NCBI GenBank assembly: GCA_900708905.1 | Contig: CAADRB010000001.1 | Span: 1,385,753 to 1,449,752 of the forward strand | Direction: 5' to 3' | From: Hymenolepis diminuta | Lineage: Eukaryota; Platyhelminthes; Cestoda; Cyclophyllidea; Hymenolepididae | Length of the DNA stretch: 64,000 bases | Shown: piece after piece, positions 1 to 13,500 of the stretch | How the letters are laid out: every line of letters begins with the position of its first letter | Numbering within the stretch: position 1 is the first letter of the stretch | Made by a program: the position numbers and the translations under genes | Notes under the pieces: model-generated | Database searches by the model: none | What the model was told of the DNA's origin: nothing | Seen by the model: only the letters and a program-made list of their open reading frames with translations

Positions 1-1287
1 TGTTCTCAAAGCTGTCACCATTAAACACATCAGGATTGCCATTCGCACTGAATAACAAATTATTTTTTTCCCGCAAACTAGGTTTGCATTCCACTCTAGT
101 CTTTTATGATTTTGCAATTAATACGCCGAACGTAACAAGGTGATAAATAGCCTTTAACAATTGGTGAAGGCATGCTTCAGAGAACTGTTTGTTAAACTTA
201 CTTATCGTACGGATTTAGAGTCAAATTAAATGAAAAAATTTTTGGGTCCACTAAAGGAATAACTGACAGTATTTGACATAAGTAGAGGAATGTCATAATG
301 ACGTATATTTTTGTCAGAATTAACCAAGAACATCCAAATCACCGGATGGGTGGTAAATGTAAACAAAATGAGTTAGTTCAAGAACGTCAAATATTCCTTT
401 CCTGGCTGTCTCGAATCTTGTCAAAACGACAGATATTTCAATTGCCAACTACGAGAATATCATTTTCACTTAAATTTTTTAATCAAATGTTTATTTTAAT
501 GCATTATCATTCTCCTAAAATTATATTAATAACTAAATATTTACATATTGGAATTGGTTTGGCACGGAGAAAAACAATCCTTTGCCTTCTGAATCCAGCC
601 ACTGTTAATCAAGTTTAATTAACCCTCTCCAAAAGATTATTTCTAACTGTTCGAGAAATTTTCCTTCCTTTACTTTATTACCGAAATTACAAGCGGCTTT
701 ATAACTGATATAGAGCTGTTAAATTTTTCTTGCTACAGACTGCTACATATGTAGCCATCCATACATTCTTCCTTCAGATATTCGCTATTCCTATGATTTG
801 TAATTAATTGGTCAAATCGCTTACTTTATTTTTACCTAAAGAATTTTGTAATTGGCAAAGTAGGCTAAATTTTCTTTCAGCCTTCAATTCCAATGTTTAT
901 AATTACAGAGAGTAACGACACCAGTCTGATTATTATGGGTAATTAAAGGTTCATTCAACTGATGGGCACTCAGAGAAAATGTCAAGGTTATGTGAACCGT
1001 AATTAGAAAAGAATGTTGTCCGACCTCAGGTTTTACCATATCTTGAATATATCTAGATGCCTCTCCCAAGTATTAATTTTTAGCACTTTTTTCGTTAGAA
1101 ACATATAGTCTTAATCATTCGTTGAGTAAAATTGAATTCCAAAAAAGTATATATATATTTTTACAATTAAAAAATTACAATACAAAGTACTTATTGTGAT
1201 ATTAATTTATTAATCGGTTTTATAAGATCCTTGCCAGTGAAGTTATTTTATAAAAAGATTTATAGCTGTGTTTTATTGCCATTTCAG
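1..1287 (+). other. Intron upstream of exon A (5' part outside window)
   Basis: AT-rich sequence ending in a good acceptor (tttcag). No coding block of the nuclear receptor DNA-binding domain is visible. Short open frames, such as 298-618, have no recognisable protein character. Confidence 0.6.
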
Positions 1288-1550
1288 GTCTTCAAACAAC
1301 AACGAAAACTCCACCAGCATTAGAAATAATTCGAAATCAGCAACCCCGACTCTTTGATGATGGTAGCTCTCCAAGTGGTAGCGATGCTACTTTTACAGCA
1401 TTCAGTGGTATCCCCTCTGTTGATACGTCGGTATCTGGAGGAAGTGCATATGATTGGGGTGTGACACCACTTTCTCTCCCAACACTAGATGAAGATTATT
1501 TTACAAATAATGTTCATCGAACCAATGGCAAAATGAGCTCACAAATGATG
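1288..1550 (+). CDS. Nuclear receptor exon A (hinge)
   Basis: The acceptor is tttcag at 1282-1287. Two bases complete a codon from the upstream exon, then 87 codons follow, beginning LQTTTKTPPALEI. The donor is at 1551 (GTTCGT), a weak site chosen because an in-frame TAA follows at 1562-1564 and because phase 0 matches the next exon. Composition is polar, rich in Ser, Gly, Thr and Asp (DDGSSPSGSDATF), as in a disordered hinge. No domain is recognisable. Support comes only from splice-site and phase agreement with the next exon and from the absence of stops, so this exon is less sure than those in the ligand-binding domain. Confidence 0.65.
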
Positions 1551-4500
1551 GTTCGTTATATTTAAGTATGCACGAGAGGTGTTTAAGCTAATTTTCGGCG
1601 TAAGCAGCGATATATTTTGACACATTTTTGTTCAATACAGGTATAATTAACCCCTTTCAAGAAGTAAATTGAATATTATACACCAAAATGATAAACCAGT
1701 GATCACATAATACAACTTCCTGAAGAGGTACCAAAAGTCCAATATTGAAATCTAGCGCAGGCGAAATATCTTCAAGCCCAATTAAAAAGTTTGCAATAGT
1801 ATTATATATAACCAAATCACGTTTAGATAAAAAGGGACTAAAAGTTGCCAGATTGTTTAGAAAGGTAAAGTTAATCGCTTTAGAAGACAAGCATTTTTTA
1901 GCGGATACTTCACGAACAAGTCCCTGATTAAACCTTACTAATCCTCTTAGAATTCCAATTAGCTGCGGAGAAGTACCACTATCCTCTAACAGAGCCCCCC
2001 AAAATTAGCTCAGGTAGGTCCAAAATAGTCAGAACAAAGGATATATGGTGAAGAGAGAATTTTTACTGAGAAAAGTTAGTAATTGTGAATACAATTAATG
2101 CTATGCTGTTGATTGACATGTTCGCGCTTGTTCAATATGCGATCGGTAGCATGAGGCACCATCCAGGATGTTTTAGTGCGTGCGAGATCCGACTGGACAG
2201 CCTTCACCGCATTGTACATTTCCACAATCTATCCTTACTAAAAATTAAAAAAATCAGTGAATATTTTTTAAATAAAATTTAAGTGACTAGATTTATTTTA
2301 AATTATTATACATTTCCCAAATATCACTTATTTATAAAGTTAGTTTATGAAATAATACCTGGATTTAAATTCTCAACATGGTGAAATATGGAGGCATAGT
2401 TTAGAAATTTCTTTCTTAGTCCTTTTAATGTTGACCTAAAGAGTGTATATGTCAACAATTCCTTGCTATTTCCACTAGAATTATTAAGATTTTCTGCTTA
2501 TTTATCCCCTCAAAATATGCAAAGGTAAATTCTTACTATATCAAAATAAAGAAGGAAATTCCGAAGGATGTTGATTTAAGCACTCTCCATACGGTGTGTA
2601 TGGAGCGTTGAAGTCGTTTGTTGCATATACATCAAATTTATCCCCTTTTGGCGTAAGAAGTATTAAATTTCACTATCCGAACACGAAGATCTCTTAAACT
2701 GTTTCATTTTCTTAGAATTCTCACAGTATCCCCACTTGACATATTTTCAATTCCCGACTTGGTTAAAAACCACTTTAGTGCGTCAATATTTATCTGGATT
2801 AATAGTAAATTTAATTACAAAAGGATGTTAGTGTATGCTAATATATTATCAAATACACTTGTCATTTTCAAAGGCTAGTTCATTAAAATTTGTGGCTTTT
2901 ATTAGTTTATTTCTTAATGATAAACATTATGTACACAATTTTAAAACGTGTTTTCATCACCTTAAGAGTAAAATCGACAGGAATGAATTGAAGATGACAT
3001 GTCAAGTTTGTTTTTCTAGGAGCATAATTTCAACTTTGTTTGTGGTGAATCTAAAGAGTACACGCCGATAATTTCCTTTACTATTTATTGGGGCTGTAAA
3101 TTTATTTCTCCGCCTTCATCATGACTTATTTGGGGAGCATTAATAAAATGTTAATTGTGATTTATTTTCTATGCACATGGCCTGGGTATTTCTGCAATTG
3201 TATGCCTCATAGAACTTGAAACAAAGAAAAAAGAATTTAGCGTCTGTTCCAAAGGATGATCGTATTCTTTTACGGAACAACAAGTAATAGAACATGAAAA
3301 GGGTACTTATTAATGAAACGGTAACGTAGTATTCTAAAGTACATACCTCATCAAATATCAAGTATTTGCAATGAAAATCGCATTACTGTTTACAAATGAA
3401 AGTTCTTACTTGAAAGTCAGCTAGGATATTATTTCTATTCTCCTTTTCAAAAGTATACTTCGTTCATAATGTTAAAGTCTTTAACTTCCAAATATCGTTT
3501 ATTATAAAATGGAGTTTTTTCTAGAATTTGTCAGATACTTCTCTATCTTTATCCTTCCAGATAGAGGAACCTTAAAGAATTAACGCCTTTAATAAAAATA
3601 TTAATGCTCACTGTTCGCTAATCAAAACTTTAGTTTCTCCATACACAAAAAAGACCTTGCAAAAGAAAAAAAAACTGATGAAATGAATTTTTCATAAATA
3701 TAATTCAATTCTTCATTACACAACTGCCTTGAGTATGCAAAATAATTTAGGATTTCTGTGTAGATCATAACACGAACATGTATTTACTTTAAATTCACTC
3801 TGCGTTTCGATATGGCTGAAATTTATTTGAATTGAAGACTGTGAACTTTTAGCCGATTTATTGCCATGAGAAATGAGAAAGTAATTAGCGGAAAAAGTAT
3901 TTCTATTCATTAACATTTCAGCATTGCTGGATTAACAAAAAAATGGCCCCGATGGGGACGCAAAATCCGGCCTGTGGGTTTACCCATTCTCTAACACCTC
4001 GGTAACCTTTCAGCAAACTCTAAATGGTCAGGCATGCTTTTCCTCTGTCTGTCTAAAAATATCATATTACTACAGGCCTTCACTGTGCTGTATTTACTTA
4101 CTACAGATTAAGTTGCAAGGTTAAGAAGTTTTAATATTACAAAATGGATTTATCCAATTAATAATCAAATTTGATAGTTTTCATAATTAAAAAATTTTTA
4201 TTCAGATAGATCATTTTAAATGAATAGGTCACGTAGTTCAAGTTTGGCTTAGCTCCCCAAAGTACCTCATCTCCATGGGTGAATTTTTATTATTATTATC
4301 TTCCGTAAACTGAACAACTGAATTTTGAATGAAAAGTATTTACTCAGTTTTGTACTCTCAAATGAGCGAGAAGTTATCCTTACTGGTAATGTGCATGATA
4401 AACTGCTTTATATTTTTTTATTGAAGATTAGTATGAAACGAGTTTGCTCAAAATCTCCATGAAATTTGAAAATTCAAAATTACTCATATTATTTTGTCGA

Positions 4501-7500
4501 TTTGTTAGAAATATGATTAATTAATGTGCCTATCATTTACGTAAATATGACAGGAAGATGCTAGTCGGGAATATTATGTTAAGTGGGGGATAGAAAATGA
4601 ACTGTAAAAAATAGGAGAATATTAAAAGATAAAGGGAAAGCTAAATTTGATGGAGCTAAGAGCTGTTGAATCAAAAATAACAACTAATTTTCTTGAATGG
4701 GAACCCTCCTGGCGTTTTACTATCATAACAAGATAATTTATAATTCAATTTTGACATTATTACCATCTTTTACAATTTTGAAGTTTTGCAGTTATGAAGA
4801 AGGAACAAATACAAGTCCCTAATCTTCCTTTAAATAATAAACATTGAGGCAATAAAGTAATTCGGGAAAATTTTGAAGGGTTTGAGGTATCACTTAATAG
4901 TATATTAGTGATATCCGATTAAAAGAAAGTAGGATTTGAACTTAAATCCGAAGTAAACTTAATTTATTTCCTATACCATAAGTTAACTGCAAGTAATTTA
5001 TGCTTTAAAGCTGCGCTAGCACTAAAAGTTGAGTAAATATTGTATTCAAAATGGAACTGATATTGGCATAGCTTTTCCTTGAATTTTATGCTTTGAGGCC
5101 TTTACTTCAAACAGTAAAATACAGTTAAATTAGTAAATGCACGAAACAAGTTATCGACTCCAGTTCTTTCAAAATAGCTCAGTTTCATTATGCAAATGCT
5201 AAAATGTGGTATACTGCCTAATAGGCAAAAATATTTTGCTCTCTTGTGATTATTTTGTTTCAAATATTGCCCATCGCAAGCAAACATAAATACCGGAATA
5301 CTAAGACGTGGAAATTGTAAATAAGTTTGCAAGTATGCTTATCACAACAATTTGTGATAAGGATGCCAGAGCACCTAAATAAAGATAAAAATCCTTACTT
5401 TATAACTTTTCCAGGTTCATATAACCTAACTAAACCATTAATCGAAAACATTATGAACTACAATGTAATATTAGGGCCTGCGTTTGGCATTAGACAATAA
5501 TTCATAATAATGAAAATGAAATTAACGTTCATATTGTTGGTGAAATCCGGTATTTAAATACGAAGATTCAGGACTTCTGAATATTAATTCACACCGTTTA
5601 GTTAGATATGCAGAAATTCAACTGTTGGGTAGCTTATGCTTGAGATAAATCAAAAAATAATATTTAATTTTAATTTGGCGGCGATTAATTTAACCACTGA
5701 AGAGACATATAAAGCACTTTATTTATAAAATATTAGGTCAATTATTACGCATTAAAATTAATCCATCATTAACAAAAATAATTTTTCATAGTTAAAGCAT
5801 TGATTTATTGTGCATCCACCTTTTATTGTCAAACAAATAAATGAATATAAATCTCCATTTTGGTTTTGAGTAGTAGTTCATTGACTAATTAAGTTATTGA
5901 CGAGTGTCTATCTGTGTGTCTCTGGAAATAGTGATCTTGAGGGCATTTATTGATTTTAAGCTAACTTAAATTTATTATTAAACAGTTAGCATCTGAAATA
6001 TCTGTTTATAATTTTTTCTTTAAGAGAATTTTAATCTTTGATTCTACCTATTAGAAGGCCAAGCTTTTCATTATTTAAGCAATCTTTTATTGTAACACAA
6101 ATTATGACTATTGGAAATAAGTCAATGCTTGCATATTTTCATTAACAGGAAAGTCAGAATAATGGAGTGATGCTATTCTGGATGGGTGAAAATGATGGTG
6201 GTTTCCAATCAAGTGCCACGTCACCCATGACTGGAAGCTTCCCTGATCCAAGTCGAAATCAATTAAATTCTCAGCCAAAGAAACTCCGACTTATCAAACC
6301 CAAGATAAAAGACCACAATTCTATAAGCCTACTTCCAGCTCAAAATCCTCCACCAACACCGCTTGTCTCAGCCGTCACTGCCTTATCTCCCATCAACAAA
6401 CAGTCGCAGCAATATCATCAAATTCAAGTTAATTCACCAAAAAAGAACACTGGTGGAATTGAGACGTTGAGTATAGTTCCTAGAAATCAAGCAATCGCTT
6501 TCAATGGTTCAAATAACGACCTGACGATTTCAATTACACGTAATTGTGCGAAAACAAAACGAAGATTTATTAGGGTAAATGAACTTTTAATTATATTATA
6601 AACATAAGTTAGAATTTCTTTAATATCACGGAGACAATATTTGTACACCAAATGAACAGAAAAAATTTTGAATTAAGGTTTCAAGATGTTGCGCAGAAAT
6701 AGTCTAATGCCAAAATAACTTTGAAAAGTTTTTTGGCCTAATCATTGAACATGGAAAAGTTCTTTGAATTTATTGAAAAATTCTATTTAACTCTGAGAAA
6801 TTAATTAGATACCCTATTAATCAAATAAAAATGTCTGTTATAAAGAAAATTCTGGACTAACACTACGAAAAAATTTAAAATAATCGGACGTACTATATTT
6901 TTAAACATCATTCGACAAAATTCAGTTAATTATCTGACTAATTCAATACTAATAAAACTTCCATTAAAATAATGATTATTCATATTTATTTTTAATACAA
7001 ATTATTAAATTCAAACAATCCTGCTAAATTTAATTTCAAGATGTTAACTTTTACAGTGACATAAAATGTAATGTGACATATATTTAAATTTCGCAATAGA
7101 CTTCGGGGAAATTTTTTCACGAAGTACCATGCAAATAGTAATTTAATAAATAATATTAAAAATACTACATATAAGTAACATAATTTAGAGGCAATTAATG
7201 AAATATTTCGACTCCTGATTTTTATGAGGGAGTCAGACGTGAGAAACAATGGGTGTAGCGAAGGCATATGACGATGCCTTCCAGTAGATTAATAAGCATT
7301 GGCTTCCAAAGTTAGTAGGTTATCGTTGTCTAGTTTCTAAGGCTAGATTCCACTATAACACCAACTGGTCTCCCCCTTTCTCTCCTTATTAGGTATTACA
7401 CTACCAAATGCGCATTGGAAAATTAAATACATTCTTTTTTCTAAAGACACATATTAGAGTAGAAAAGAATGAAAATATTATGATAAAACTAACATATTAC

Positions 7501-10500
7501 TGATATTATTTTGTTTGAATATTATAAAAGCTTAAGAGGATGCGGGAGTATTTATTGCACTTCCTATCTATAATACCTATTAATAAGTGACATGAATACT
7601 CCGCTCATCTTATGCTCACTAGTCATAAGCTAATACAATAATGTGAGTTAGATAGGAAAGTCACGAATAGTGATCAAATACATTAAGCAGATTATTGTGG
7701 ATTACACAGAGGAAGGGAATTTTACTAAATGAATTTCGCATAAGAGTAGAATGGAGTAGAAATCTTGTAACACTTACAATTTTTAACTAATTCACTTGTT
7801 TAATGGTCAAAAAACAGCAAAGTTGGTGGCAGGAAATCAAAAACGAATTGTTCAGTTTGTCATTTTCCTACTCACCGAAGTTCAGAGTTTATGGTTTGAA
7901 CCTTAGGTTAAGGTAAGGTCCATGCTATTCTTTTGTAATTAAATAAGTGAATGCATCATCTCAATACATCTGATAATAACATTAGCATAGCTGAGCTCAC
8001 CAGATTTTACTCAAAGTGAATTTTTACATGGGTTATTATTGATGTTTGTGTGTGCGAGTGTGTGTGTACCAAATATGTATTTAAAATCAATTAATGCGTA
8101 AGTTTATTCAAAGAGAGTATTGATGATTAGAATTAGACAGCAGGAGTGGCTTTAAATGAATGGAAAGCTCTGCAAGACATTACCTTTTCATTAGTTTGAT
8201 ACTCTTTCTCTCTGTAAATTGTAACGGTCGATTCTGAAGTTTAAATTTAAAAAAAAATGGACCCTTTATTTTGTTGAGTAGCCTTTAATTTGGAATAATT
8301 GTACAAAAATACACATCAGACAGGGCAAAAGAAAGAGCGGTTGCCTGCTTGATTTCTTCTCTAAATGTTTCCTGCACCCGAACAGATTTTAAGCTGGCAG
8401 AGCTTACCAGTATTCGAGTGGTAGACAACTCTACTACTGAATACTAATAACACCAATTATTACCAATTTCTACACACGCAGACTCGCATCATATAAATTT
8501 TTGGTTAAATGTTTTATTTGACCTGTTTTTTAAGCCCATAAATGACTTCTTTCATAGTTATAGAAATTTATCAGAAAAAGGAAATATGGCTACTTTTAAT
8601 TTATAATAGTTACCTTATAGTTAGCCTTCATACCGCTTATTAGAGGCTTCGAAATAGATAGACTGTAAATTGGGGTGGGGNNNNNNNNNNNNNNNNNAGG
8701 GGGATGTGAATACAGAAAAGGCGTGTTAGACAGTATGATTAATCAGCATACCCCGTGCCAGCGCGTACAGTTAGTCTTGTCGCATACGTCAGCGTCTCGT
8801 TTACAAATGCTTTTCATAAGACTATTTGATGAAGGGATTTTTCATTTTCAAAATTTCCCCTAATTTGGAAGAAAGTTTTCAAAAAAATCCAACAATGTAA
8901 AAGGGATTAGTTTTTCGCTAAGGATCAATTGAAATGTTTGTAGTTTGCATCTGTGGCACAACTCATTTTGAAATTTAGATCCACACAAATCGTGTTTTCT
9001 TCAGTTTAGAACCCTACTTCTGTTTATTGAAGTCAAAGTTTAATAAAAAAAACTAATAACACTGTTTTTAATATGTATTTTTTGTTATTTTTCAGATAAA
9101 AATTAAGATTTTTGAGTTTGCGAGTAAATCCTCCAGTAGATGCTTTATGCAGAAATATTTAGTTGCTGTCAACTGATAATTGTTTATAAAATTAACATGG
9201 TTAATCAATATGTTTCTTAAGTTAAAAACAGAACTGTATTTATACGACCGGATGTACCTTAAAATTAATAAACAGGCATATTGTTTTTCGTAAATGTGGA
9301 TTTTTACGTTCTATTAAATTAATTTCAAGCACTTCAATTCGTTTTTTATTTATTATTAAGTACCAACACTATTAATAAATCATTTCTTTTGAACCGATGC
9401 TTTCTGCAATTGATTGTTTTATTTTCCAATTTCTCATTGGCACGAAGTTTCAAACTTTCTATCATCAAACGTTCAATATATGATCACTCTTATAAAATCA
9501 AAGTAATTACCATTCAGTATAGTTTCACTCGCTCAGGTCGCCGCAAAGACCGTCAGGAGCTACTTCGTAAACTCCAGATTCATAGATTCTGTAATTTATA
9601 CCTACTCTTCCTAATATCCTTTTTTAAAATTTGATTATATTTCTAGAAAAACTTAAAAACATTAAGTTGTTTCTCATTCATTCATTAATTTAAAAGAAGG
9701 CGATTTCATACATTCTCTTCTTAATACAAGAGCCTTCAAGTTTTAGAATTCCATATTTTTCTCCTACAAGTGTATTTTCTAGAAGACATTGCACTATTCG
9801 ACTGCTATCGAATTTAATTTGTATTTAAGTGGTATAACAGTGTTTGTTAATGGTAATATCATAAATCACTTTCACTATTAAATGTCCTATTTTGGAAATA
9901 GTTCGAAATTACCTTGCATTTAATATCACTAATCAGAGCGTATGTTAACTGCTCAGTTTGTGTCCTTTGAAACATATAATGTGTTTCGTTTAAATTGAAT
10001 ATAATAAAAGCCGACTGTGAAATACTCATTTTGCCATTTGGATTTTGATAATATTAACCTTTAAACAAGTAGATTTTCAAATCCCGCTGCATGAATCAGC
10101 ATCTCTGGTTTGTCATTTCCCTTTTAATGCAATTACTAGGACTTCATTAATTACTAAAAGTGGATTTTAAATACACCAACCGAATTATCTATAATTTTTC
10201 TTTCTCTTCAGTTTCCTAAACGGTGCATTGTGCCTTCTCCGAATCTTAATCCGGATGGTGGATCACTATTGACAGAACTTCTTAGGACGATAGAAAATTC
10301 ATTCTGTGTGACATTTAGGGAACATATCGCTTATCCAGCTTTCAAACGACCTCGGGAACAAATCCATGCCGCCAATGAAGCTACTCTGCAATATCTCTTT
10401 GGGGTTGAAAATTGGGAGGTGATTATAAGTTTTATTGTCCACAGTTTTACAAAAATTTAACAATATCGAATTGTGGAAAAGAACTGATATCTAATAACGG

Positions 10501-13500
10501 TAAGTCCAACAAATGATAATGGCGAGGCATCGAAAACTTCTACCTTCTGTGCTTTTTGCACTTGGTTTGTGCGATATTTACTACCTGGGCAGTTCATGTT
10601 CAATTTTCCCGATTTGTCCTCTTGATTGCACCAAATACTTGTCCTTGAAATTCAATGCTAACTGACCGGTATTATTTAATCGGGAAGCGTTGGTCTTGCC
10701 ATTTCACTTCATTTTTTCAATGGTTGAAAAAGAAAATGATGTTGTAGAACATTCCGCAGCTTACATTTTAAACATAGAAGAGATGTGATGAGAGGTGATT
10801 ATAATTTTTTCCCCACAAATTGACAAAATATTTGAAAACGAAAGCGAGAACAGTAATACGAAATGAAATTTATTCATAGTTCGACTCATGAAAGGTGTAT
10901 TATTATTACGGGAAAAGATGTTTTCACAGCGATTTGGCCAAAGAATCATATGGATTCACTTCTATATTTAGGAAATAAACTTAAAATGCTAAAAACCTAC
11001 AAATAGTACTTGAACCAATTTACTGCGCACGTTAAACCAATATGGTTAGTAAAGACTGTTAATTTTTTAGGATGGCAGACCTCATACAGCACAGGCTTCC
11101 GAAGTGCGGCATAAATCCTTCCGAGCTTTTCAAAACTGTTTTGATAGGATAATGCAGGATGCAGTTAAATTTGCCAAGCGAATTCCTGGCTTCTCTGACC
11201 TACTACCTGAAGACCGAATGATACTCGTTCAGTCTGGGTGTTTTGAGGTAAGTAAGAGGTCGTTCAAAAGTCTGTTTTTTTTGGACCGAAAAATGCGTAG
11301 AGCATACAATACACGAATTTTATTTAAAATTCAAATTTTTGCATGTTCACATACTTTGAGATACTTCTTAAATCATTCTAGACTCCAAATAGAACATGCG
11401 GCTTTTAGTTTTACGACTTTTGGTGCATTGATTTAAGCGTACATCAATTAATTTACAAATTTCCTAGTGTAGACCTTGTTGATGAATGGTAAAAGACTTG
11501 AGAAAATGCTTACGTATATATGCCCATAGCCACGGCAAATGTAGTCAGGCCTTTGAAATATTGCCTAAAGAGAATTTTACCCTTTATCCATTAATACGAT
11601 TAAGAAATACTTTCATTCCACAATGGGCTTGTCAAAGAACTGTGTTAATCAAACAAAGTAGATTTTGGTTAGGTTATTTACCCAATCAAATCTTAGTTTT
11701 ATTGTGGGAATGAGCTATTTATCTTGAATTATTCCACTGTTTTCAAAATGACTAATTAAAGACTACCCTAGTTATCGAGGGCGTACTTAAAAGTAGGTAG
11801 CATCATTCTAGTGTTTGAGGATGGGGTAATTGTCGTAAGTTAAATAACCCGATACCATCTACTGAAATCTAAGTCATCCTGTTTGAACCTCTATTATAAA
11901 AGAGAGACCAGGAGCTGTTTATCTGACTTAACCCCAAAAAACCTTGAAAAAATCAGTTGTTAGAAAATATTTTAAACACAAACCGATTTTAATATATAAA
12001 GGAATGAAAAGAGTAATTTATATAATTGTAGGAGGTTTGTTATAGAAAATGAGTCAACTAAAGACCAGTAGGGAAAGTTTACTCTCAAGAGGTCAATAGT
12101 TTTTTCGGAACTCTTGACTCAGGGCTGCTGATATTGGATTCGTCATGAGTTAAAATGTTGAGGGAAAAAAGCTACACTGAAACTCCATTCTTTGATTTTT
12201 GCAGTAACTGAACAACAGCGACTGAAAATAAACCCAAGAAGACATTTTATTTCAAATAACAATGAACAGGATATTCAAGAAGGGACAATTAATCCCTTTA
12301 AGGGATAAATTTTAATAAGCTAAATGACCTCAATTGACCCAAGGCACAAAAACATTGTACAAATTTTATTCATGAGGAAGCATCAGAATAAATGGAATAG
12401 CAAAAAGATTCAAAAAGATATATAGCGCGGAGGGTATCAATAATAAGTAGGCAATAAAGTAAATTCGTAATAATTTACTTTACAATTCAGAAACATTGTC
12501 TAAATTGGGAAGAGATCGATTTCGGTCTTTATCATTGGACTCCCAGGTTCATGGTGAGGTTATGTTCACTATATTGATACCCTACTGACCCAAAAAATAA
12601 GGTTATGCATCAAAAATATTTCCATTTTTATGGTCTGGCAAGTTATTTCTGCTTGATTGGAGGCAGCAATATCGTTCACTAATAAATTGTATACATAAAG
12701 CTTAATAAAACCTGTATAGTCGCCGTTCTTTCCTAAAAGGTAACTTTTGCCAACTTAAATAAATATATAAGCAAACAAAACTTATGTTACACTTTTCTTT
12801 GTCATCAACATATTCCTATTGACATATCACGGATGAATCAAATGTTTCACATTTGTCTGTAAAGTTGAATGGAATAGATTCATCTACTAGCTTCTCTTAG
12901 AATAAATGCTTCACACATCTATTGTTTTATGAAGAATACTCGTACGGATTTCCAACGATCATTTTATGAATGACAGGCCAATGGTTATCTTCGTAATAAT
13001 GGGTCTTTACTACATCTTCTCTCCCTAACTTAAATTTTAATGGGAGCTTTCTAATTTAGACTAGGGCCTTTTAACCTCAAAATAAATGACCACTTGTACA
13101 TAATTATTATAAATGTTAATAAAGCGCAAAATTGATAACCTTCTGATCGGGAAAACAACAAAATACACTAGTAAAAATATCGGCTTCATTCGGTCCCTTG
13201 AGTTGATTTTTAGACCTTTTTTGCTTTCTCTAAAGTACCTGTTTGTGAACTATACCAAACCTTACTATTGGCATCATGATGGGCAGCTTGATGGGTGATT
13301 TGTTAAGCATTAATCTAGGTAGAAATAAAATTATAGAAATTATTAGGAAGATTTTATTTTCCGTATTACAGGTGTACTTTATAATGAAACGAAAATGGAA
13401 TGTGGATTTATCCACATATCTGGAAAATGAGGGAAAAGTGCTAAACGGTTTATGTGTTGATGTCGTTTTCAAAACAATCATAATTTTAAAAGTTGACTAT

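Noticed and set aside
298..618. A 106-codon + open frame near the window start
   Set aside because: No resemblance to a nuclear receptor DNA-binding domain (no Cys4 zinc fingers) and no protein-like composition.
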